A program made the position numbers and the translations under genes. 64,000 nucleotides of DNA from assembly GCA_033816765.1 (NCBI GenBank), contig CM066290.1, positions 4,340,001-4,404,000 on the forward strand, given 5' to 3'. The notes below the pieces were generated by a model. That model saw only the letters and a list, made by a program, of their open reading frames with translations, was not told the DNA's origin and did no database searches. Source of the DNA: Nothopassalora personata (Eukaryota; Ascomycota; Dothideomycetes; Mycosphaerellales; Mycosphaerellaceae). Each line of letters starts with the position of its first letter. Positions within the stretch are counted from its first letter, which is position 1. Below, in pieces: positions 22,427 through 31,000 of the stretch.

Positions 22427-23304
22427 TCAAGACATGTCGCGGCGGGTGCCAAGGCGGAGGGCAGGAGGGACGGGGCCGCTGGAAAATGATCGGTCAGCGA
22501 CGTCTTTCAATCGGAGTGCAACACTTACGAGCCAGCTTGCGCGTTGATGGCTCCCTCCATGGAGCCAGTGACCTCAGCAGCCACAGGACTGAGAGACGGT
22601 TAGCGATGGTTTTCAATCGGAGACCGGTGGAAATTACCCGGACAGCAGACCATCGGACTCGAGCTTGGAGAGCGGGCGCCAAGCCTTGATGACCTTCTTG
22701 AGATTGTCGAGTTTGGTGCTTTTCAGGCGTTAGCCGACGGAAAACGATCGCAGGCCGGAGACTTACGCCTTGGAAGCGTTGCCGGCACGGGTCCAGGCCG
22801 CGTACGCCTTGTGGCAGAGTGCTGAGTGTGGGGGGTTAGCGGAGTCCGGTCGAAAGGGGTCGGAGAGCGACTCACAGCGGGCGGCAGCGCTTCTGAAGGC
22901 GGCGGCACTCGTCGCAGCTGCGGACTTGATTGGCGGCCTGCGGATGTTTGTGAGCGGAGTCCGGCTGGAAAACGTCGGACTCAGGCGTCTTACGGCAGGG
23001 CCCACGCAATCGCGGCCAGAGTTGGCGCACTCCAGGCAGTGGTAGAGCATGTTTTCTGCTGGAAACCAGTTAAAAAGCATCGGAGGCCGGCTCAAAAGAA
23101 TCGGACTTACTTGATGGTATTGATTGAAGATGTGGTGTTTGGAGGCTGTTGTGTTGGTGGTGCTGGAATCCGGTTAGTTTCTGTCGGAGCGCGGCGAGAA
23201 GGAATCGGATCGAGGGCGAAGGGGATCGTAGAGAGGGGCGGAGGTGATAGGGCTAGTGGAGGAAGAGGAGGGAGGGTGCTGTCAAGGGGTGTGTTCACAT
23301 ACAT
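22427..23304 (-). CDS. antisense spliced gene inside element 1, Zn(2)-Cys(6)-like
   Basis: Between pol and the 3' LTR the minus strand has seven exon-like blocks joined by six consensus introns: 23110-23056, 22993-22938, 22875-22822, 22766-22719, 22637-22589 and 22528-22479 (48-56 bp, GTAAGT/GTGAGT/GTAATT to YAG or AAAAG, with CTAAC/CTGAC/CTCAC branch sites). From MLYHCLECANSGRDC (23050) into RSCDECRRLQKRCRP the cysteines are spaced C-x2-C-x6-C-x11-C-x2-C-x6-C, the spacing of a fungal Zn(2)-Cys(6) cluster. The last four exons read CHKAYAAWTRAGNAS, TKLDNLKKVIKAWRPLSKLE and LRLGTRRDMS to TGA at 22429-22427, all with phase-2 joins. Two problems remain: the 5' exon (from 23304 or further upstream) does not join in phase, and the exon 3/exon 4 junction is off by one base. 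The gene may therefore be slightly degraded or my splice choice there is wrong. Function unknown; DNA binding is inferred from spacing only. Confidence 0.6.
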
Positions 23305-23384
23305 TCGCTTAATGGTTGCCGAGCAAAAAAAAAAGAAAAAAAAGAGGAAGCTGTCCGGTAGATATATTCTGGAGTCCTATTGTT

Positions 23385-23412
23385 CACATGTGACAATAGC
23401 CATTGTCACATG
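23385..23412. promoter_or_regulatory. inverted repeat upstream of the antisense gene
   Basis: CATGTGACAAT (23387-23397) and its inverted copy ATTGTCACATG (within 23401-23412) form an 11-bp stem with a short loop. It lies about 80 bp upstream of the antisense gene's first possible ATG and 150 bp inside the 3' LTR, so it could be an operator-like site or a structural element of the retrotransposon RNA. Confidence 0.5.
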
Positions 23413-23540
23413 GGTAACAACACGAAACCTCACACTCACCTAGGCAACAATACCACAACACAGCGACGGCGGGACCCGACAATGAAGGCACGGCCTTCGA
23501 CGGCGACAACAAGCAGGCGGAGGAGACGCTGCAGGCGGCG

Positions 23541-23556
23541 GAGGGGAGAGGGGGGG
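23541..23556 (+). promoter_or_regulatory. Element 1 polypurine tract
   Basis: The purine run GAGGGGAGAGGGGGGG ends 3 nt before the 3' LTR, the standard position for plus-strand primer formation. Confidence 0.85.
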
Positions 23557-23559
23557 TAA

Positions 23560-23717
23560 TGTAAGGGGCGAGCCCTTGCATCTTGGCACGGGCTGAGCCC
23601 GTGCGGACCTGACTCCGTTTTCTTTGTTCCGGGCTTCGCTCGGTTTTCTCCTTCTTCTGTATCGAACTTATTGCATACCACACAGAACCTCAGTGTACAC
23701 GTCGTTCACCCGTGACA
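23560..23717 (+). repeat. Element 1 3' LTR
   Basis: 158 bp, identical by eye to 17008-17165, followed by the GCGAA target duplication. Confidence 0.95.
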
Positions 23718-25073
23718 GCGAAACTACTATCCGGCGCGTAGTTATAAGGCTACCTAGGTAGCTTACTAACAAGGTACGTTTTAGGAGTGCGTTCTTATTA
23801 GAGTTCTTAAGGTTTAACGCCTACTCGATGTTAGGGAGTCGGGAATATCTTAAGGAGATTATTAGGGCGTAGTAAGGCAAGAGGCCTAAAGAACAAGATA
23901 TAAAGGAATTTATCTGCCTATTTATATCCTTAAGTAACCTAATTAAACCTAAGGATTTATATAATAGCTCCCGGAGTCGCCTTCTCCTTTAGGGATTACT
24001 AGAGGCAGTCGCGAAAGCGGTCTATAAGGCTTACGGGCTTCACCTAAAGTAACCTAAGAAGTTTAGGGACTTTTAGAGGATTCTCGATAAAGCTACTAGC
24101 ATCGTAGATAGTAAGGAGGGATAGAAAGCTATATATATAGATTTCCCTCTTACTTTACCTTAGCTACACCGCTTAGTCGTAAAGTAAATGCCGCGCCTTA
24201 AGCCTAAGATTAATACGCTTAAGAAGGCTACCTCTAGGACTGTTATTAATAATAACCTAATCTAGAAGGTAGCTAAAATGAGCATACGTATATACTAGCG
24301 CAGTCGCGTCGCGGACGCGGGTACCTTCTACCCGAGCGAGAATTAACGCTCTATACAACCGGAGAGGTACGACCTAGATACTAAACTATAGGTTTACGTA
24401 ATGTAGCGTCCCCTATCGTAGAATCGCAAACAGTCTAAAGCGATAGATAGTTGTTACTACAACTGTAGCAGTTCGAAGTACTAGGCTAGTAATTATAGGG
24501 CGATAAGGTCCTTAATATCCCGGGGCTACGTATACCTTGCCCCGAACAACTAGTAGTATCTAGGGAAAGAAGGTAATCTACGTCCTACTAAGTTCAACTT
24601 TCGGAGGGACTATAGTAAACCGAAACTGCTCTATATACTCCCTCTACTCGAAGAACATTATAGACCGATCGAGTTTAATAACTAGTATAAGATTCCCGCA
24701 CTACGTAAGTAATAGATAGGTAGGGACTATACTAGGGTAACTAAGGTCACGCCTCCTAATCATTTTAAGCCCCCTCCTGACTTTAGGCATTTAATAGAGT
24801 ATAGCCCTTAGGACGCACGGTCTAGCTAAATAGAGAAAGCTACTAGGACATATTAGGTCTTATTCGGAGAAAGTGAAGCGGAGTAGGCAATTGACTTAGG
24901 CGAGCTTAACGAGGTATCTACCTATCCTATATAGTCTAATAAAGTAAAAGGGAAGACACCCGTAGGCATTCTAAAGAATCCGTACCCGAGGACCCGGTCC
25001 TTAGCCTAGGATCTACGAGCCCGAGCTAAGGCTACTAAGAAAGTTCGCCTACAATTAGAATAGGAGATCCGGT

Positions 25074-25265
25074 TGTCACGAAGCGACCTTGATTTGGATG
25101 TTCGGTCACGTGATCAGGGTCACGTGATCTCCCGGCGCTAGCGCGACGCCTCGGCGCTTTGCTTTATCTTTCGTACTTCGCGCGTTACCTCTAGATACTT
25201 CGTCTAACTACGTCTCTATTCCCTACACCCTACGTTTCCCTCTTACACTCGTAGGCCTCGTGTCA
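25074..25265 (+). repeat. intact solo LTR with target duplication
   Basis: TGTCACGAAG...CCTCGTGTCA, 192 bp, flanked by CCGGT on both sides (25069-25073 and 25266-25270). It carries two CACGTG boxes at 25107-25112 and 25121-25126, as does the LTR of element 2, but is otherwise a different sequence. It is not RIPped, whereas the flanks are. A solo LTR implies LTR-LTR recombination removed the element body. Confidence 0.88.
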
Positions 25266-25571
25266 CCGGTAAGCTAAGATTAACTAGTAGGAGGTTAAAA
25301 TAATTAACGAAGTTAGTACTTAAATAAGCGAAACTCAATTATTAGCTAAATCCGGGGTAACCCTAGGAAGGGGAAATAATGCCTAAGTAAATAGATTAGG
25401 GAACGATGCTAATAAAGGACTGCCTAAGGATATACCTATTAGTCCCGTAAACGCCCCCTTCGCATAAAGGAAGCGTATATAGAATGCTAAGACTATAAGG
25501 ATTAATAACTACGTCCGAAAATATAGTTTAGCTAGTAATAGCCCGGTTATAAAGGAAGAGGGTATTATCTA

Positions 25572-25777
25572 TGTCACGGCCGCTCCGCAAGTGAAGGATT
25601 TGGGATGGATCACGTGACCTCAGAGCACGTGACCAGGATGACTCAGCCCGGCCCGAAGCCGACCCGCGACACCTCGGCCCTTAAGTATAGGCCTCGACCT
25701 TAGAACCTACTTCTCTCTTTAGCTATCGACTTTGTTAATACTACACCCCTGCACTCTCGCACTGTAGCCTCGTGACA
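25572..25777 (+). repeat. Element 2 5' LTR
   Basis: 206 bp with 7-bp inverted ends TGTCACG...CGTGACA. U3 has two CACGTG boxes (25611-25616, 25626-25631). A TATA-like TTAAGTATAG (25681-25690) lies about 35 bp upstream of AGCTATCGA (25721), the predicted RNA start if self-primed. Confidence 0.95.
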
Positions 25778-25779
25778 CT

Positions 25780-25788
25780 TCGATAGCT
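25780..25788 (+). promoter_or_regulatory. Element 2 primer-binding site, self-complementary
   Basis: TCGATAGCT, 2 nt inside the LTR end, is the exact reverse complement of AGCTATCGA at 25721-25729 in the LTR. The 57-nt distance from that start to the LTR end equals that in element 1. Confidence 0.7.
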
Positions 25789-25936
25789 CGCCAACAAGGA
25801 CGCTGCCACATTCAGCGCCGCTCAGCTCAAAAATCGCGACATCGCGACTCCTCGAAATCCCCGACTCGCACTAGCGCAAAGGTAGCGCAGTGCTCTCTCT
25901 TTCCCCGAGTCGCCAGAAAGGCGCACGTCGGCCAGC

Positions 25937-28009
25937 ATGGCCAGACTAAATCAACCTGGCGGCGGCGCCGATACTCAACGTGTCGAGCGCCGTTCGCGAC
26001 TGAGTCGAAACTCAGAACTCTTCACGCGATCCGATCAGCACACCCAGTCCGATGACTCCGTTGCGATAGATCCCTACACCAAATACGCCGAACAGGAACG
26101 AGCGATTCTCGATGAACTTCCCGAGGATGAGGAGGAAGAGGCATCACAAATCCCAGACACATTCAACCTCGCAGCATTGATACACGAGAGTGATGTTGAT
26201 AGCCACATGAACGACGACGGCACGAAGGATACCTCACGAAAGGACTTTGCCGTTGATTGGACAGACACACAAGGTCGCTCGGGCACCTACCGCATCCCAC
26301 TCGAACAGCTGCAGTCACTCGATGCGACCCAGCTTCACGAACACGTCAAGAGCCAACCACAAGCCATCTCGTACGCACTTCGTAAGCTCGAGGCCGATCA
26401 CCGCCAAGCCATCCTGGATGGGGCGGCGCTGTTCGATGCCAATGAGCTGAACAAGAAGAAGTTCGAGGAGGTCTTCACAGAACTTCAGCACACTGCGAAA
26501 TCTGAACACGAGTTGAGGCAGGAAGCCGACACCTGGTATAACAACACTAAGGCTGCTGAGAAAGAGGTCGACGCGCTTAAGGACAAAGTCAAGGAACTAG
26601 ACTCTCTAGTTCCTGACGACACCGCACCTACCGCTACCGATATAGCAGGTCTTCAACAAACCATTCAGAAACTCAAGCAGGACCTTGAGGACGCCAAGCG
26701 CGGTCGTCCTGCTGAGAAGCCCAAGGAACGCTCCGCCCGTGAACTCTCTTTGTCTCGACGTCGCCGCGGCGACAAGCCTGCCGACAATCCTGAGAAGCCT
26801 ACTGAGGAGGCTGAAAAGGAGTCTGCACCTAGCAAGGAGCGCAAGGAGCGCAGCAATCCTTACGACTCCGACTCATCCGATTCATCTTCCTCCGACTCCG
26901 ACTCCGACTCAGAATCCGACTACGACGCACGCCCTCAGCGCAAGAGCAAGAGCAAGGGCAAGAGCAAGAAGAAGGGTGAAGACGAGGACTTCGAAGTCAT
27001 TCCCCTCGACTCAGTCGATGTCGTGCGTTACGATCCCACCATGACAGAAGACTTCAAGACAAATAGCCGTGTCGACATGCCTAAGCCCAAGTTCTCAGGA
27101 GAAAACTACGGCAAGGACTCACCAAGCCTGGATGAATGGACAATCCAGGTGGGTAACAAGTTCTCTGTATCCGTCTTCAAGGACGTTCCGTCCGCCTTGC
27201 GCTTCCTGCAGGAGTGCACCACTGGTCTAGCACAGCAGATGTTGCGAAACCACATCCCTCAGAAGATCGTCTTCGGCAGACAGACCACTAGCAAGCAGTT
27301 CACGTCTGTACGCAAAGCACTCAAATTCCTCAACAAGAACTTCGGCGACTACGACCCAGAAGGAACGGCTCGCAACAACATGGACGCACTCAAGATGAAC
27401 GACTCAGACAAGTTCTCCGTATTCTACGCGAAGTATCAGAAGGAGCGCGCGCGCCTACCACCTGCTACGAGCCGTAAGCAAGAGGCACAGGAACTCAAGA
27501 AGAAGCTTAGCTTCAAATACCGCAACCGCCTGGTAGGACTGCCAGAGTTTAAGACCGTCGAGAGTCTGGCGGCACAGTGCTACCGACTGGAGAGTGAGAT
27601 GGCTCAGCTTGATATCGACCTGCCACGAAAGGTCAACGACAACAAGGACAACAAGAAGCCACCTGGCAAGCCCTCGGGCGCCGCACCAGGTGCAACTCCG
27701 CCAACTGTCGGCCAGGTGACACCGCCAGCAATCCCTGCTGATGTGAATGCACCACTCGGTCGCTCCCCACACACCAACCAGGCGTTGCTTCCATGGAAGG
27801 ACCGACCTGAGCAATACAAGAACCTCGCACCACTCACTCAGGATCAGCGTACCCAGATCATCGCGAGTGGTGGTTGCCTACGCTGCCGCGGCACCGGACA
27901 CGCGTCTGGAGCTGCCGGCTGTCCACTCGACCCGTACGAGCGACCCAAGCGCAAAACTGCTAACAACGGCATGACTGCTGCTGCAGCACCACCGGCGGAA
28001 AACGCCTAG
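25937..28009 (+). CDS. Element 2 Gag
   Basis: 690 aa from ATG 25937 to TAG 28007-28009. An N-terminal acidic region is followed by a coiled coil (about 170-260) and a Ser/Asp/Lys-rich linker. The capsid-like region (about 380-560) includes YGKDSPSLDEWTIQVGNKF, and the zinc knuckle near 646 reads CLRCRGTGHASGAAGC. The knuckle spacing is C-x2-C-x4-H-x6-C rather than x4 before the last Cys. The final codons overlap a -1 frameshift region through which pol is probably made. Gag forms the particle and packages RNA. Confidence 0.92.
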   Translation: MARLNQPGGGADTQRVERRSRLSRNSELFTRSDQHTQSDDSVAIDPYTKYAEQERAILDELPEDEEEEASQIPDTFNLAALIHESDVDSHMNDDGTKDTSRKDFAVDWTDTQGRSGTYRIPLEQLQSLDATQLHEHVKSQPQAISYALRKLEADHRQAILDGAALFDANELNKKKFEEVFTELQHTAKSEHELRQEADTWYNNTKAAEKEVDALKDKVKELDSLVPDDTAPTATDIAGLQQTIQKLKQDLEDAKRGRPAEKPKERSARELSLSRRRRGDKPADNPEKPTEEAEKESAPSKERKERSNPYDSDSSDSSSSDSDSDSESDYDARPQRKSKSKGKSKKKGEDEDFEVIPLDSVDVVRYDPTMTEDFKTNSRVDMPKPKFSGENYGKDSPSLDEWTIQVGNKFSVSVFKDVPSALRFLQECTTGLAQQMLRNHIPQKIVFGRQTTSKQFTSVRKALKFLNKNFGDYDPEGTARNNMDALKMNDSDKFSVFYAKYQKERARLPPATSRKQEAQELKKKLSFKYRNRLVGLPEFKTVESLAAQCYRLESEMAQLDIDLPRKVNDNKDNKKPPGKPSGAAPGATPPTVGQVTPPAIPADVNAPLGRSPHTNQALLPWKDRPEQYKNLAPLTQDQRTQIIASGGCLRCRGTGHASGAAGCPLDPYERPKRKTANNGMTAAAAPPAENA

Positions 28010-28040
28010 GCCATCTTCTGAGCGCAACAGATGATGGTCC
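27997..28040 (+). promoter_or_regulatory. Element 2 gag-pol -1 frameshift region
   Basis: In the gag frame the sequence G-GAA-AAC (27997-28003) is followed by 5 nt and a hairpin: GGCCATC (28009-28015) pairs with GATGG-T-CC (28033-28040), 7 bp with one bulged T and a 17-nt loop. The pol frame is -1 to gag and open through this point to 32637. The heptamer is only near-canonical, but the A-site AAC to AAA slip is plausible. Confidence 0.6.
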
Positions 28041-31000
28041 GACACAGGAAGTGTCACATCAGCACGAACACCATCCCCCACACGAACATGAACATCACGA
28101 AATGAGAACAGTACAGGCATTTTCCTTGCAAGCCCGAACGAACACGCCCTCCTCCATAGAAGTAGATAAAGGACCCGAAGTCTCACATCACTTTGTGGTG
28201 GAGGGTAGGGCAAATGGAATACATGCATATACTTTTCTTGATGATGGTGCCAATTCTGAACTCGTGAACACTTCCTACGCGCGCAAACACAAATTTCCCT
28301 TGTATGATATCGAACCCTTCACACTAGGCCTGGGTGATGGCTCTCAAGCACCTACTATCATCACCAAAGCCACAAATATCGAGTTGAACCTCCAAGGCCA
28401 TATCGAAGTCGTCAAATGCTTGGTAACCGACACCTGCTACGACATCGTCCTTGGCCTTGGGTGGCATGCAAAGCACAGCCCACACAAGGACTGGAAACGA
28501 AGCGTGCTCACCTTCAGCGACGACGGATGCCAAGGGCATTCACTTTACAAGAACGTCAACCTGCCAGTCGTGCTCCCTGCCTCCGAACCACCTCCGACGC
28601 CGGACCCCGACTACGACAGCCTTGAGCGGCCAGACATCAGTGACATATCGGCCTCCTCACCTGTCGAAGTCGGCGCCGAACGAGTCGAGCGCGGACGCAA
28701 GCACGACCCAGTTGACATTGAGCAAACCAGCCTCTACGAGTTGCAAAAGCTGTGCCGCACAAGAGGCGCGGAAGTGCACACCATGTGGGTCAACCCACGC
28801 GAAACGCACGCGTCGAAGAGCGCAGCAGATCCAGTCACCGCTCAGGCATTGGGTCTGCATGCTATGACAGCACGGAAAGTCATGGGCGGCAATGCCGCCT
28901 TTGCATGCGCTATGTATGTCGAAGACGACTACCGCAGGACGCTACGCCGCCGGCAGGAACACCAAGCGGAAGTCTACGCCATGAGCGCAGCAGATTATGA
29001 TGTCTTCATGGAGAAACTGCATCGCAAGGAGAAGGAGGCTGATATAACAAAGTTGCCAGCACACTATCAGCACAGAAAGGACCTCTTCTCCAAGAAAGAA
29101 TCCAGCAAACTGCCTCCGCACAGGCCTGGCCTAGACCATGAGATCAAGCTGAAGAAGGACGCTAGGCCACCTTTTAAGAGGCCGTACCCTATCTCCAACA
29201 GGGAGTCTGAAGTGGTGAAAGCGTGGGTGGATGACCAGCTTGAGAAAGGCAACATCCAGCGCAGCAACTCACCAGCAGCGTCACCAGTCATCATCGTGAG
29301 GAAGCCAGGAGGCGGCCTGCGCGTGTGCATTGATTATCGCGCTCTGAACGCGATCACAGTCAAGTCCAGGTACCCCATTCCACTCATCCAAGATACCCTC
29401 AATCGGATCAGTGGCAAGAAGTACTTCACAAAACTGGATGTCATCGCGGCGTTCAATCGACTACGCATCGCTGAAGGGGATGAATGGAAAACTGCCTTCA
29501 CAACGCGATATGGTCAGTTTGAATGCTTAGTAATGCCGTTTGGACTCTGCAACGCCCCTGGGACCTTTCAGTCATACATCAACGACGCCCTTCGAGAATA
29601 CCTTGACGACTTTACCTCGGCGTACCTCGACGATGCCCTGATCTTCAGCGATACTCTGGAAGAACACATCGTGCACGTGGACAAGGTGATGGCCAAGCTT
29701 CAGGCAGCTGGTCTCCAGCTCGATATCGACAAGTGCGAGTTCCACGTTCAGGAGACCAAATACCTCGGACTGGTCATTGGAGCCGAGGGTATTAAGATGG
29801 ACAAGGAGAAGATTGTAGCCATCCAAGAGTGGGAGACGCCACGCAACCCAACCGATATCCTGTCATTCCTAGGCTTCTGCAACTTCTACCGCAGGTTCAT
29901 TCGCAACTATTCAGGCATCGCTTATCCCATGACACAGTTGACAAAGAAAGATGTGCCATGGCTGTGGGATGACACCTGCCAAACAGCCTTCGACTGCATG
30001 AAGCAGGCGTTTGCTGAAGAGGACATAGTGCTCGCTCACTTCGTGCCAGGACGCGAAACTAAGCTCGAAACTGATGCCTCAGATTTCGTCACTGCAGCAG
30101 TCCTGTCACAGAAGGGTGAGGATGGCGTATGGCGTCCTGTCGCATTCATGTCTAAGAAGATGTCACCCCAGGAGTGCAACTACGACATCTACGACAAGGA
30201 GCTCCTTGCCATTGTCAAAGCCTTTGAAGAATGGAAGCCTGAGCTAATTTCAGGGGACATCGACGGGGATAGCGAGGATACCGACTTCGAGAACCTCACT
30301 GATGAGAGTGGCAAGCCTATTCTCGTGTATTCAGATCACAAGAATCTCGAATGGTTCACAAGCACGAAAGTGCTCAACCGCAGACAGGCCCGCTGGTCCG
30401 AGTTCTTGTCACAGTTCTACTTCAAGATCGTCTACATCCCTGGCAAGACCAACATCAAGCCTGACACGCTGACTCGTCGACCGCAAGATGTGCCTGCCAG
30501 CGATGAGGACCCGCGCCGACAACATCAAGAGCAAACCCTGCTGCCCGAGCACAGGTTTCTCAACATTTCACCTATGAAGATCCGCCCCGAAGGCAATGAC
30601 CTTATGACAGAAATTCGCACTGCTTATGGTGCACCAGAAATGCAACAGGCCCTACGAGAGCTGGATGCCGGAGAACCTTGTGGACTGCTACGTCGTCACC
30701 GTATGGACGACAGCGACGCAGTCGCTATAGGCGGCCTGATCTACATGAAGAATAGGTACGGCGGATACAACGTGTTCGTGCCTGATGCTCCGGATCTGCG
30801 CTTCGAGGTGTTCAAGGCCTATCACAGCACCCCTTCTGCAGGGCATCCAGGTCGAGCAAAGACCTTCGAACTGATTACGCGCGATTTCATCTGGCCCGGC
30901 CTCTCGCAGTACGTCCGCAACAAGGTCTTTAAGTGCCACGAATGCCGCTCGTCCAAGCCTTCGCAGACCCAATACCCAGGCCTGCTGAAGCCCCTGCCTA

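Larger units (their letters stand above)
17003..23722 (+). mobile_element. Element 1: intact Ty3/gypsy chromovirus (Tf1/sushi-like) with target duplication
   Basis: The element proper is 17008-23717 (6,710 bp), flanked by a 5-bp target-site duplication GCGAA at 17003-17007 and 23718-23722. The 158-bp LTRs look identical base for base, so insertion is recent. Internal order: self-complementary primer-binding site, a single fused gag-pol reading frame, an antisense spliced gene, a polypurine tract, then the 3' LTR. There is no sign of RIP although the host DNA on both sides is heavily RIPped. Confidence 0.95.

Noticed and set aside
22266..22547. Plus-strand frame of 93 codons after pol in element 1
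   Set aside because: It covers the complement of intron and exon boundaries of the antisense gene and has no domain; the antisense model explains the sequence better.
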